In this document: piece after piece, positions 8,819 to 17,904 of the stretch
How the letters are laid out: the number at the start of each line of letters is the position of its first letter
Position numbering within the stretch: position 1 is the stretch's first letter
Source of the DNA: Pseudomonas sp. BSw22131
GTDB lineage: Bacteria > Pseudomonadota > Gammaproteobacteria > Pseudomonadales > Pseudomonadaceae
Direction: 5' to 3'
Assembly: GCF_026810445.1 (NCBI RefSeq)
Contig: NZ_CP113949.1
Span: forward strand, 3,968,001-4,032,000
DNA length: 64,000 nucleotides
Position numbers and translations under genes: made by a program
Notes under the pieces: generated by a model
The model's database searches: none
What the model saw: the letters and a program-made list of their open reading frames with translations, nothing else
Told to the model about the DNA's origin: nothing

Positions 8819-11266
8819 ATGTTGTGGTTGTGGATTCCGATTTTGGTGATCGGCGTGGCCTGGCTGGCCCACCGTCGTATCGCACCGTTGCCCGCGCTGG
8901 GAGTAGTGGCGGTTTACTTGCTGGCGATGGGTATGTTCAGTCACGGACACGGCCTGCTGATGACGATTCTCTGGGTGCTGTGGCTGGCAGTCATGCTGCC
9001 CTTGGCGCTGCCGGATCTGCGTCGACGCCATTTCAGCGCGCCAATGTTCAAGTGGTTCAGGAAAGTCCTGCCACCGATGTCTCAGACAGAGCGCGACGCC
9101 ATTGATGCCGGCACGGTGTGGTGGGATGGCGAACTGTTCAGCGGGCGGCCTGACTGGAACACGTTGCTCGCCTATCCGAAAAGTCAGTTGAGCGCCGAGG
9201 AACAAGCCTTTATTGATGGCCCGACTGAAGAGCTGTGCGCCATGGTCAATGACTGGGAAATCGGTCAGGCCATGGACTTGCCCCCCGAAGCCTGGGCACA
9301 CATCAAGGAGCACGGGTTCTTCGCCCTGATCATCCCCAAAGAATACGGCGGCAAAGGCTTCTCAGCCTACGCCCACTCGCAAGTGGCCATGAAACTCGCC
9401 ACCCGCAGCGGCGATCTGGCGTCCACGGTGATGGTTCCCAACTCCCTCGGTCCGGCTGAACTGCTCCTGCACTACGGCACCGATGCGCAACGCAATCATT
9501 ACCTGCCTCGCCTGGCACGTGGCGAAGATATCCCTTGTTTTGCACTGACGGGCCCGCTCGCTGGGTCCGACGCAGGTGCAATGCCCGACACCGGCATCAT
9601 TTGCAAAGGCCAGTGGGAGGGTCAGGAAGTCATCGGTCTGCGCCTGAACTGGGAAAAGCGCTACATCACGCTGGGCCCTGTCGCCACCTTGCTGGGACTG
9701 GCCTTCAAGGCTTACGACCCTGAGCATTTGTTGGGCGAAGAAGAGGATCTGGGCATCAGCCTCGCACTGATCCCGACCGACACACCGGGCGTGGAGATCG
9801 GCCGTCGTCATCTGCCGCTCGGTGCAGCGTTCATGAACGGCCCCAATAGCGGCAAGGATGTGTTCATCCCGCTGGAGTACTTGATCGGTGGTCAGGAGAT
9901 GCTCGGCAAAGGCTGGATGATGCTGATGAACTGCCTGTCGGTCGGGCGTTCGATTTCGTTGCCAGCCGTCGGCACAGGCGCGGCCAAATTCACCAGTCTG
10001 GTGACCGGTCAGTACACGCAAATCCGCGAGCAGTTCAACGTGCCGCTGGCTGCGTTCGAGGGCATTCAGGAATCGCTTGCCCGCATCGGCGGCAACGCGT
10101 GGTTGATGGACAGCGCTCGCATCCTCACGGCAAACGCGGTGGATCTGGGCGAGAAACCCTCCGTGCTCTCAGCGATCCTCAAATACCACCTGACCGAACG
10201 CGGACGTGAGTGCATCACCCACGCCATGGACGTGCATGGCGGCAAGGGCATCATCATGGGCCCCAACAATTACCTGGGCCGAAGCTGGCAAGGTGCGCCG
10301 ATCTTCATCACGGTAGAAGGCGCGAACATTCTTTCGCGCAACCTGATGATCTTTGGTCAGGGCGCCATCCGTTGCCACCCGTTCGTGCTGAAGGAAATGG
10401 CGCTGGTGGGTCGTGAAGATCACGATCGGGCAGTGGCCGAATTCGACACCCTGTTGCTGCAGCACATCGGTTTTGCGGTGGGCAACGCGGCGAGCACATT
10501 CATCCTCAATCTGGGGTTCGGCCACTTCGAGTCGGTGCCGGGGGATCGCCTGAGCCAGGGTTATTTCCGAGCATTGAATCGCCAAGCAGCAGCCTTTGCC
10601 ATGCTGGCTGATCTGAGCATGATGCTGTTGGGCGGCGAACTGAAACGCCGTGAGCGTCTGTCTGCCCGTCTGGGTGACGTGCTCAGTCATTTGTATCTGG
10701 CCTCGGCTGCGCTCAAGCGCTATCACGACCTGGACTATCCGGAGCACCTGAGTTCGCTGTTTCGCTGGTCCATGGAGGAAGCGCTGGGCGAATCCGAGCG
10801 TGCCCTCGATGAGCTGCTGAGCAATTTCCCAAACCGGGTGCTCGGCGGATTGCTGCGTGCGGTCGTGTTCCCGCTCGGCCGTCGCCACAAGGGCCCTTCG
10901 GACGTGCTCGATGCCGAGGTCGCTGAAATTCTCGGTCGCGCCAAAGGCGATCCGGCGCTGGAGTCGCTGCTGGACGGCTGTTACCGCCCTGCTTCACCGG
11001 ACGATGCAGTCGGCGCCTTGCAGCACGCCAGTGATTTGCTGGTGGCGAGCAAGCCGTTGCGCGGAAAATTGCATCACGCCGTCAAAGGCGGTCAGGTCAA
11101 GCCTGCTGCTGGCGAACACCTGATTGATGCAGCGCTGACATCGGGCGTGTTGCAGCCTGGCGAAGCGCAGACGTTGCGTGCCGCGGAAGCCGCGCGGCGC
11201 AAGGTCATCGATGTGGACGACTTCGACAAGGAAGCGTTGACGCTCTCGCCAGAGAAGGTGCGTTAA
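8819..11266 (+). CDS. fadE: acyl-CoA dehydrogenase, membrane-anchored FadE type
   Basis: FadE catalyses the first, FAD-dependent oxidation of acyl-CoA in beta-oxidation. The 815 residues match the long gammaproteobacterial FadE. Two hydrophobic N-terminal segments (about 1-25 and 32-60) act as a membrane anchor. The dehydrogenase N-terminal, middle (FALTGPLAGSDAGAMPD) and C-terminal domains run from about 110 to 500, with MDVHGGKGIIMGPNNYLGR near 475, and a DUF1974 tail follows. A GGAGG-like site precedes the ATG. It stands as a single transcription unit facing a repeat-rich gap. Confidence 0.94.
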   Translation: MLWLWIPILVIGVAWLAHRRIAPLPALGVVAVYLLAMGMFSHGHGLLMTILWVLWLAVMLPLALPDLRRRHFSAPMFKWFRKVLPPMSQTERDAIDAGTVWWDGELFSGRPDWNTLLAYPKSQLSAEEQAFIDGPTEELCAMVNDWEIGQAMDLPPEAWAHIKEHGFFALIIPKEYGGKGFSAYAHSQVAMKLATRSGDLASTVMVPNSLGPAELLLHYGTDAQRNHYLPRLARGEDIPCFALTGPLAGSDAGAMPDTGIICKGQWEGQEVIGLRLNWEKRYITLGPVATLLGLAFKAYDPEHLLGEEEDLGISLALIPTDTPGVEIGRRHLPLGAAFMNGPNSGKDVFIPLEYLIGGQEMLGKGWMMLMNCLSVGRSISLPAVGTGAAKFTSLVTGQYTQIREQFNVPLAAFEGIQESLARIGGNAWLMDSARILTANAVDLGEKPSVLSAILKYHLTERGRECITHAMDVHGGKGIIMGPNNYLGRSWQGAPIFITVEGANILSRNLMIFGQGAIRCHPFVLKEMALVGREDHDRAVAEFDTLLLQHIGFAVGNAASTFILNLGFGHFESVPGDRLSQGYFRALNRQAAAFAMLADLSMMLLGGELKRRERLSARLGDVLSHLYLASAALKRYHDLDYPEHLSSLFRWSMEEALGESERALDELLSNFPNRVLGGLLRAVVFPLGRRHKGPSDVLDAEVAEILGRAKGDPALESLLDGCYRPASPDDAVGALQHASDLLVASKPLRGKLHHAVKGGQVKPAAGEHLIDAALTSGVLQPGEAQTLRAAEAARRKVIDVDDFDKEALTLSPEKVR

Positions 11267-11290
11267 CGTAATACCCTGACGCACTGACGT

Positions 11291-11413
11291 CTCGCGAATG
11301 AATTCGCGCCTACAGAGCCAGAAGGTGTCCGCGCTTCTGTAGGAGCAAACTTGTTGGCGAGGCGTCGGCAGGCGTTGAAACAATTCAGCCGTCTTGCGAA
11401 TGAATTCGCTGCC
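11291..11413. repeat. extragenic inverted-repeat cluster (REP-like)
   Basis: The motif TTGCGAATGAATTCGC or CTCGCGAATGAATTCGCG occurs at 11291-11308 and 11393-11409, with TGTAGGAGCAAACTTGTTGGCGAG between them. These are the second common class of Pseudomonas extragenic palindromes. They follow fadE and probably mark its 3' end. Otherwise the 250-bp gap holds only the ribosome-binding site of the next small gene. Confidence 0.65.
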
Positions 11414-11516
11414 AAGGATTCGAGAGCACAAGCGTTAAAGGCGAAGAGGTTCAGCCTGACGTCAAAGATTGTCCTACACTCCCCTCAACAATAAGAAACA
11501 CGTTAGGGGAAGCACC

Positions 11517-11717
11517 ATGATCGACCAACGCATCACCCATCGCAGCGTGCTCACTGACATCGCCTCCGGTCAAACCCTCCAGCGCGGCAAACCGACCGCC
11601 ACCCTGCAAATACTCCTGCTTGTCGGCTTCGTCGCCCGCGAGCCGCACGGCACCGACAATTTCAACTTGCGGCTGACCGAGGCAGGCCACATGTACCTGT
11701 CGGGGTTATGGCACTGA
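11517..11717 (+). CDS. small conserved hypothetical protein
   Basis: This 66-residue protein starts MIDQRITHRSVLTDIASGQTL, ends in LTEAGHMYLSGLWH, and has a central hydrophobic stretch TLQILLLVGFVARE too short and mixed for a clear membrane helix. The ATG follows a good Shine-Dalgarno (AGGGGAAGCACC). I do not recognise the family. Codon use looks like that of its neighbours. A small gene lies in the same place between fadE and the PA2817-type gene in related pseudomonads as I recall, which would support it being real. Confidence 0.6.
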   Translation: MIDQRITHRSVLTDIASGQTLQRGKPTATLQILLLVGFVAREPHGTDNFNLRLTEAGHMYLSGLWH

Positions 11718-11847
11718 GAGTGCGCTGAGCGAAGCGTCGATCACACGCAAAAGCAGTCGACCAATACCACCAGTCCCGGCCGGGGTATCGGTGGTCTGAT
11801 GAGGGCTCTATACTCTCGCGCCTGTTTTTGCCTCTGAGGACTTCATC

Positions 11848-12258
11848 ATGGCCTACGCCAATCTCGACCACACTCTCAATCTGCTCACGCACCTGCGCGG
11901 CATCCTGGTCGCGCTGGGTGAAGCCGAGCAGGTACCTGAAGAAAGTCATGAGTTGTTCATCGAGCGCTATGACGAGCTGATGACGCTTCTGCCGCAGGAA
12001 CCTATCGAAAGCCAATACCTGGGCCAGGACTTGTTGTGCCAGGTCATTCAGCGCTACCCGCAAATCGCCCATCTGGTGCCACGCGACCTGCTCTGGTACT
12101 TCGGCGGCGACTGCCTGCACTTCATGCCCGATGACGAAATCGATTTGTACACGGCGCTTGAAGAGCGTCGTTACGAAGCCGAACAAAACGAAGAACCGTT
12201 CGACTGGAATCAGGAAAAGCAATTTCTGACCATGGCCAAGGATGCGCAGAAACACTGA
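11848..12258 (+). CDS. PA2817-type conserved hypothetical protein
   Basis: This acidic 136-residue soluble protein starts MAYANLDHTLNLLTHLRGIL and contains PRDLLWYFGGDCLHFMPDDEI. No membrane segment, signal peptide or catalytic motif is visible. It resembles the PA2817 family by gene position (downstream of fadE) and composition. A small hairpin (GCGGTCC/GGACCGC, 12266-12283) follows the stop but lacks a T-run. The function is unknown. It is the last core gene before the T6SS locus, which faces it tail to tail. Confidence 0.8.
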   Translation: MAYANLDHTLNLLTHLRGILVALGEAEQVPEESHELFIERYDELMTLLPQEPIESQYLGQDLLCQVIQRYPQIAHLVPRDLLWYFGGDCLHFMPDDEIDLYTALEERRYEAEQNEEPFDWNQEKQFLTMAKDAQKH

Positions 12259-12494
12259 CGCCGCTGCGGTCCTTCAGGACCGCCGCCCCTTCCTGAACCT
12301 GCATGAAGTGCTGCCTCGCAGTCATCCGGGGCCTGCAAAAAACCGCTGACATCTACGAACACGAGGGCATTCTGATCCGCCACGTGGATGTATCCCAAGG
12401 CTAAGACGCCAGTTTCAATGCCGTGCGCAACGCAGCTATCAGCGCTGCATATAACGATAACCAGGTTTCCCGTTAGCGCTTCCGGGCGGGGGCA

Positions 12495-12947
12495 TCAGGC
12501 GGGCGACAGGTAATGCTGGCGCTTCAAATGCCGGACCAGCGCCCTGCCTTCGGGGCCGAGCGTGGTCCCGAACGTCGTGTTGAACGTCGACCACCTGCCG
12601 CCCTTGAGTTGCACATCCAGGGCGTACTCGAGATGGCCGGGCAATGTCTGCGGTAACAGCTGGATGTTAACGGCGGCCAGTCGCGGTTCGTACTTGAGCA
12701 ACGTCGCGGTCATGATACTGATCAAGTTGTGGGCGGTGGCGGGCAGGCCTTGCAAGACCACGCCCATGTCCGGCAAGCCATAGTCGGGCAAGTGGCTGAG
12801 CGTGCCGGCGCGACTGTTGAGAATGCGCTGCAGATTGTCCATCACCGACAGGATGTGCTGGTCCTGCTCATCGACCCGATGCAAGTCCAGTTCGCCATCG
12901 AAGTTTTGCAGCAGCATCTCGTAAAGAGAGGGATTCAGTTCGCTCAT
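12495..12947 (-). CDS. tssE: TssE, type VI secretion baseplate subunit (gp25-like)
   Basis: TssE is the wedge protein homologous to phage T4 gp25 that links the baseplate to the sheath. The protein has 150 residues from the ATG at 12947, which lies behind an AGGGG site. The C-terminal half has the gp25/lysozyme-like pattern (LIRY-type segment around HNLISIMTATLLKYEPRLAAVNIQ). It is the last gene of the T6SS operon. I saw no rho-independent terminator after it, only weak hairpins in the 236 bp to the next gene. Confidence 0.88.
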   Translation of the reverse strand: MSELNPSLYEMLLQNFDGELDLHRVDEQDQHILSVMDNLQRILNSRAGTLSHLPDYGLPDMGVVLQGLPATAHNLISIMTATLLKYEPRLAAVNIQLLPQTLPGHLEYALDVQLKGGRWSTFNTTFGTTLGPEGRALVRHLKRQHYLSPA

Positions 12948-12951
12948 CACT

Positions 12952-13488
12952 TTACCCCTCCACCAGCGGCCGCAGGGACAGCTGGTTGTCACTGAGCTCG
13001 ATGACACGTGGCCGGTCCGGGTCCAGGTCATCGCGCGTCAGGATCAGCCGCCAGCTAGGGGTGCTGTTATCGGGTTCACGAAACAAACCGACAATGGCAA
13101 CGAACTTAGCACCCTCGTTAAGCGGCACGCTCATTTGTGCGCCCTCGCCCGGCTTGACCACCACCGACTGCTCATCGAGCAAGTCGGCACCGAGCACTTT
13201 TTCGCCGCTGTGGAGCAAGCTGTCGTAGGTCGCCCGCTGCATCTGCTTGCTGTCGCTCAGTTGGTAAACCCGAACCAGAGTGGACACCGACATACCGTGC
13301 ATTTCGCTGGTTTCAATATTGGTGGCGGCCCGCGCGCTCACATCCAGATGCAGGGTTTTGATCTGCTTGTAGAAAATCGCCTGAGTTGTGGATGCCGTGG
13401 CATCGGAGACGGTTTGCACCAACCCGCAGCCTGTTAGCGACGCAACCAGTGCAATGAGCGTCCATAGGTTAAAAACGATACGCGACAT
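12952..13488 (-). CDS. tssJ: TssJ, T6SS outer-membrane lipoprotein
   Basis: TssJ anchors the TssJLM trans-envelope complex in the outer membrane and binds the periplasmic part of TssM. The 178 residues start with a lipoprotein signal peptide ending LTGC (Cys21), with Gly at +2, which fits outer-membrane sorting. The rest is a beta-sandwich with a VYQLSD-type segment near 80 and SVPLNEGAKFVAIVGLFREPD near 125, typical of the family. The gene overlaps the tssG end by 20 bp and is followed by tssE after 4 bp. Confidence 0.92.
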   Translation of the reverse strand: MSRIVFNLWTLIALVASLTGCGLVQTVSDATASTTQAIFYKQIKTLHLDVSARAATNIETSEMHGMSVSTLVRVYQLSDSKQMQRATYDSLLHSGEKVLGADLLDEQSVVVKPGEGAQMSVPLNEGAKFVAIVGLFREPDNSTPSWRLILTRDDLDPDRPRVIELSDNQLSLRPLVEG

Positions 13489-14566
13489 GCTGAATCTCCC
13501 TGTTCCATGGGTTGTTTTGCAGGCCTTGGTAGCGACCCAGATTGATCGTGATGGTGTCTCGGTCTGCGAGGTGCCACGCGTCGTCGCCCAGCCCCAGCAC
13601 GGCGGTCATGCCCAGCAAGACCGACGCGTCGCCCAGCCTGGGCAGTGGCAGGCAGCGCAGCGGCAATGACAGCTGAAGTCGGGCGGTGCATCGCCATCCC
13701 AGATAAACCCGCAGCAGCACCAGCAAATCCTGATGCAGCTGACCGCCCGGCAACCAACCGCGTCCTTCCTCGCTGTTCTCAGTGAACAGCCCAAGGCGTA
13801 ATTGGCTGTTGGCGTCGCGTCCGACAGGACCGAGCGGCATTCCCTGGGCCAGGCTGACCGGACGCTCCAGAGACAAACTGGCCGGGTGCTTCAGCGTGAC
13901 TTTCTGTGGCCAGTGCGGGGTCACCTTTGCCACCGTATCGGGCGCGAGCAACCTCACCAGCGCGGTGATGCCTTCAGCATTACGGGTGGGCAGACGCATC
14001 AATCCCAACAGCGCCAGAAAACGCGACATCGGTGTTGCGATTTGTCGGGCAGTACCAGGGATTCCGAGGCCTATCAGCCCTAGCAGGCATTGCGAAGTCG
14101 CATCGCTGCCGCCCGATTCGAACGAGGCGGGATAGCTGTACTTGCGCCACACCCGGTAAAACTGGGTGAAGATCCGATGGTTGAACATATCGAGAAACGC
14201 CTCCAGCGCTTCATGCCCTTCCCTGCGCTGCGCGATGTCGTCGAGAAAAGCCGTAGGCAGAGGCGAATCGACGCCATATAGCCCCAGCAGCCGGGTACGG
14301 ACCGTTGGCGGATGCATCGAGTGCACCTCGCCGAGGTCAATACTCTTGAACTCGCCAGCGGGAAAGCCCATGCCGCGATCGGGCCTGAAACGTACTGCAT
14401 CGTCGGTCACCCGCTCCGTGCTGCCGAGTGGCGGATGGCCCGGAAGCGCTTGTTCCAGCAACTGGCAGAAGCGATACACATTGGCTTCGGCCACCCGCCC
14501 TTTCAGGCTTTTGAGCAGCGCCTCGGCGTTCAACCGGGAATCCGCTGATTGTGGTTCTCGTTCCAT
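13469..14566 (-). CDS. tssG: TssG, T6SS baseplate subunit
   Basis: TssG is a baseplate wedge protein that binds TssF and TssK. The protein has 365 residues from the ATG at 14566, with GGGAAG upstream; a GTG three codons earlier is a less likely start. The family pattern is clear: VYRFCQLLEQALPG near the start, VRFRPDRGMGFPAGE, GLYGVDSPLPTAFLDDI near 95, and a tail with the LGRYQGL motif. It overlaps tssF by 37 bp and tssJ by 20 bp, so translation is tightly coupled. Confidence 0.92.
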   Translation of the reverse strand: MEREPQSADSRLNAEALLKSLKGRVAEANVYRFCQLLEQALPGHPPLGSTERVTDDAVRFRPDRGMGFPAGEFKSIDLGEVHSMHPPTVRTRLLGLYGVDSPLPTAFLDDIAQRREGHEALEAFLDMFNHRIFTQFYRVWRKYSYPASFESGGSDATSQCLLGLIGLGIPGTARQIATPMSRFLALLGLMRLPTRNAEGITALVRLLAPDTVAKVTPHWPQKVTLKHPASLSLERPVSLAQGMPLGPVGRDANSQLRLGLFTENSEEGRGWLPGGQLHQDLLVLLRVYLGWRCTARLQLSLPLRCLPLPRLGDASVLLGMTAVLGLGDDAWHLADRDTITINLGRYQGLQNNPWNREIQHVAYRF

Positions 14567-16293
14567 TGCAGGCACTTCCCGGTGGGTTGCAGGACCAGTG
14601 TCAACTGGTTGAACAGATGGATGTCGGCGTACAGCGCGAAGAAGCGATTGAGCATTTCGCCAAACAGACTGATGTCGCCCTCCCCCGAAAAACCGTTGGT
14701 ATCGAGCGTCACCTCGATGTCCACGCCCCGCAGCAGAAAGCCTTTTTCGAAACGCTGGATCAGGTGATGACTGACTTCCACGATGGCCGCCAGACGACGC
14801 CGATTGAGCTCGCTGCCTGACCAGTCGTACAGCGCCAGAGTGCCCCGGAGCACTTCAGCGCTGTCGAGCATGGGCAGAAAGTTCGAGCCCAGGTGACTGA
14901 GCAATCGCCAGTGAAAACGATCCCGATTGGGCGGGTAACACGGCAACGTCGGCGCACACAGATTGCGCACTCGCACGTCCACTTGCGCGGCTTGCACGGT
15001 GGTGTCCAGCAAAGTGCTTTGCAGCGCCTTGCGCGGAAGCTGGCCGTTGGTCCCGGTCAGGCGCAAAGACAGGCTTTCCTGCCGATGCAACTGATCTTCA
15101 TCGAAACCTTCGCCACCCAGGATCAACCATGTTTCATGCAGCCCGTTGACACCACGCTTCAAACGCGTGTGGAAGTAACGCTCGGGCGCTTCATCGCGCA
15201 GCATGCCGCCCTTGTGCCGGAAGCTGGTAAATGGCACGTAGTCATACCGCTCGGCGTTTTTGCTGCCCGTGACCCGGTCCACCGAATAGATTTCGGTGTG
15301 GCCGTCCTGCAGACGCATGGGCCGCAGCAGGTAGTCGGTCTGCAACGGCTGAAGAATCAGCGGGTCCGCTTCCAGTTGAAACAGGTTGATCACCGGCACC
15401 GCGTGCAGACGAATGTGCTCGGCATTGAGTTCGAAACCATGGGGCCACGGCTCGCTCAACACCACCTCGAGCTCGAACCATGCGCTGCCGGCCGGGATGC
15501 TGACTTGCTCCAGACCGTTGAGCGTCACAAACATGAATTTCTCGCGAAACGTGAAGTACTCCAGCAGCAATTGATAACCGCTGAACGCGCTGTCGCCTTT
15601 GGGCCAAAGGCGATCTTCGTCGGCGAAGCCCTTGGGCGAGAAATGCCCTTTTAGCGTCTGACGCCCCGCACCTCCCGGCAGGCGTATGTACAGTGCTTGA
15701 GCATTGAGCGTCAGTGCCTGGTGTAACGCATTGGCAGTCGAGGCGTTGGCGTTGAGGTAAAGCGGGATCTGGCTCAAATCGAGCTCGCTCCAGTCCGTCA
15801 ATGCGCTGCACGTGAAGCGCAGGCGCAGGACCGAACGACCGTCGGGTTCGTGAGCGGCGCGCAAGGACTCCACCGCCAGGGGCCACAGCGTCAGGTCCTG
15901 AGTGGTGGTGTACTGACAGCGGCTGTGTTGCGGCCCAATCGGTTGCGACAAGACGCCGAAGCCTTTTTCTATTACCTGACAGCTATTCAATGAGCCCGGC
16001 TCGGGTGCCAGCTCAACGATCGAAAGCGAGGGAATGGTGCGCAGATAATGCGGCCACAGCAGGCTGACGAGGCCTTCGGTCAGTTCGGGCAGATCATCGT
16101 CGAGTTTCTCGCGCAACCGCCCCATCAGAAACGCGAACCCCTCGAAAAGACGCTCCACGTAGGGGTCCTGCGCCCCTGGCTTGTCCAGATTGAGTTGCGC
16201 TGCGCGGTCCGGAAACGCTTGAGCGAACTCATGGCCCGCCTCGCGCAGATAGCGCATCTCGGCGTCGAAATAACGCAGTGTCAGATTGTCCAT
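14530..16293 (-). CDS. tssF: TssF, T6SS baseplate subunit
   Basis: TssF is the large wedge component of the baseplate. The protein has 587 residues, normal for the family. The opening MDNLTLRYFDAEMRYLREAGHEFA and VERLFEGFAFLMGRLREKLDDDLPELTEGLVSLLWPHY (given here only to mark residues about 45-85) are family hallmarks. The ATG at 16293 follows AAAGGA by 8 nt; a TTG two codons upstream lies too close to that site. It lies 24 bp downstream of tssA and overlaps tssG. Confidence 0.95.
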   Translation of the reverse strand: MDNLTLRYFDAEMRYLREAGHEFAQAFPDRAAQLNLDKPGAQDPYVERLFEGFAFLMGRLREKLDDDLPELTEGLVSLLWPHYLRTIPSLSIVELAPEPGSLNSCQVIEKGFGVLSQPIGPQHSRCQYTTTQDLTLWPLAVESLRAAHEPDGRSVLRLRFTCSALTDWSELDLSQIPLYLNANASTANALHQALTLNAQALYIRLPGGAGRQTLKGHFSPKGFADEDRLWPKGDSAFSGYQLLLEYFTFREKFMFVTLNGLEQVSIPAGSAWFELEVVLSEPWPHGFELNAEHIRLHAVPVINLFQLEADPLILQPLQTDYLLRPMRLQDGHTEIYSVDRVTGSKNAERYDYVPFTSFRHKGGMLRDEAPERYFHTRLKRGVNGLHETWLILGGEGFDEDQLHRQESLSLRLTGTNGQLPRKALQSTLLDTTVQAAQVDVRVRNLCAPTLPCYPPNRDRFHWRLLSHLGSNFLPMLDSAEVLRGTLALYDWSGSELNRRRLAAIVEVSHHLIQRFEKGFLLRGVDIEVTLDTNGFSGEGDISLFGEMLNRFFALYADIHLFNQLTLVLQPTGKCLQWNENHNQRIPG

Positions 16294-16317
16294 GCTCAAA
16301 ATCCTTTTGAATGAGAG

Positions 16318-17904
16318 TTACGCGCAAAGCACGACCGCGCGCACTGGATCGATAGCGACCAGATCAGCCAGAAGTGTCTCCATCCGCCCCGCCAGCGTGG
16401 GTTTGTCCGCGTCACTGCGCGGGTATTTCATTCGCAGCAGCTTGAGCAGGCGTGCCTTGACCTCGAAACTCAACTCGGGCTCCCACTGCGCCAGGGTCTG
16501 TTGGTGGGCTGTGCCGTCGAGTTCAGTCAGCAGATGAAGGGCCAGATCGCTTCGGCCATGATGCTCGGCCACCCGAGCCATCAGCAGTCGAATCCACCAG
16601 CGCTGCCGCCCGTGGCCGGCGCCAGGCTGTGAAGCCAGCCAGGCAAGTGCTTGCTCGACGCTTTCACCCTCAGCCTTGACCATGGCTTCGGCCTCCAGCG
16701 CGGCAACGTCTGTGTCGGCCGTCGACGAGAGCATGGCCGATTCGGGCGTACGCTGTTCGAGGCGATTGCCACTGAAATGTTGGGCAATCCACTCCCGTGT
16801 CGTTTCGTCCGCAAACGGCGTTCCGTCGCTCCAGGACAACGCTTCCAGCCCCGGCAAGCGCGCCAGAAAAATGCCCAGATCGCTTTTGACGACATCAGCC
16901 CACCGGTCCAGCGGAGCCGGTTGTTTGCTCAGCGCCTGATACAGATACCACTGCAGGTCCAGCCAAAAATGGTTCACACCCTCGGCATACATGCGCTCGA
17001 TCTGATCGAGCAATTCGCTCCAGCTTTGTTGCACAAGCAGCCGTTTGAGGTGCGCCCGGTAATCGCCGCGCGGTGGCATCAGGCGCGTATTACCACCCGC
17101 CTCCTGCGGTGGCGCTCGATGCACGGTGTCCCAGCGCAGACTCTTCATCAGTCGATGAGCCGCCAGCCAGCCCTGTGGTTGTTCACGCAGGTAGCTCGCA
17201 AGCGCACGGCCGCTGTCCAGCAGATCACGTGCAGACTTGACCGAGGCCACAGTAGGCGCAGCGGCCTGCCCGCTTATTTCATGACTGGCGTTGTGCGGTG
17301 GGGCCTGGGTGTGCGATCCGCCGGGTAGCGTCAGGCGCGCCGATAACGCGGTGTACAAGGCACCCAGCTCCGGGCGTTGCTCTTGGGGCCAGTTGTCAAG
17401 ACTGCGAGCAAGCCATGCCAGCGCGGCAACGATTCGCTCGGCATCGGCCGTGACGACTTCCGGGTAGAGCGACAGACTGTCCAGCACCTTGTTGCTGGCA
17501 AGCCACTCCAGCGCCATTTTTCGGCTATTGGGCCGAGCGGGAAAGACATCGACACCGTATTGCTCGACCACAGCTGCCAACAGGTTGAGCCCGTCGGCAA
17601 GCCCCGCTTCACCGTCCTTTTGCAAACGTGCCCATAGGTAATAGGTGACCACGCGCAGGTCTTTGCAGGTGTGCTTGAGCAGCTTCTCCGCCAACTGAAT
17701 CACCCTATCGACATCCGCGCCGGAGAGCTTGTTGACCTCCTCGCGCATACGCTGGAAGTCGTCGTCATACCCCGGATCCTGTCCAGCCGGGGACTGGGTA
17801 CTGACCGGCAGCAACCAGCCCTCCCAGGCTGGTGCCTGCTGTCGGGCAAGGGTCAATGCGTCGCGCTCACCCAGGCAGGTGGCGAGCAGTGTTTGCAGGC
17901 TCAT
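16318..17904 (-). CDS. tssA: TssA, T6SS assembly cap/baseplate protein
   Basis: TssA primes tail-tube and sheath polymerisation at the baseplate and can cap the growing sheath. The 528 residues have an ImpA_N domain at about 25-140 (PAGQDPGYDDDFQRM, and RPNSRKMALEWLASNK near 125). A variable linker rich in Ala/His follows, then a long helical C-terminal domain (VNHFWLDLQWYLYQALSK near 315). The length places it in the long TssA class. Its ATG overlaps the tssM stop (ATGA). Confidence 0.9.
   Translation of the reverse strand: MSLQTLLATCLGERDALTLARQQAPAWEGWLLPVSTQSPAGQDPGYDDDFQRMREEVNKLSGADVDRVIQLAEKLLKHTCKDLRVVTYYLWARLQKDGEAGLADGLNLLAAVVEQYGVDVFPARPNSRKMALEWLASNKVLDSLSLYPEVVTADAERIVAALAWLARSLDNWPQEQRPELGALYTALSARLTLPGGSHTQAPPHNASHEISGQAAAPTVASVKSARDLLDSGRALASYLREQPQGWLAAHRLMKSLRWDTVHRAPPQEAGGNTRLMPPRGDYRAHLKRLLVQQSWSELLDQIERMYAEGVNHFWLDLQWYLYQALSKQPAPLDRWADVVKSDLGIFLARLPGLEALSWSDGTPFADETTREWIAQHFSGNRLEQRTPESAMLSSTADTDVAALEAEAMVKAEGESVEQALAWLASQPGAGHGRQRWWIRLLMARVAEHHGRSDLALHLLTELDGTAHQQTLAQWEPELSFEVKARLLKLLRMKYPRSDADKPTLAGRMETLLADLVAIDPVRAVVLCA

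Noticed and set aside
12303..12404. Possible 33-codon gene starting MKCCLAVIRGLQKTADIYEH
   Set aside because: It has no Shine-Dalgarno and no known family, and a stop lies directly upstream. It may be a gene remnant, but nothing supports this beyond codon look.
12259..12494. Attachment-site duplicate of the tRNA-Gly or tRNA-Glu 3' end at the far side of the T6SS locus
   Set aside because: No copy of the acceptor or T-arm sequence of either tRNA was seen there.
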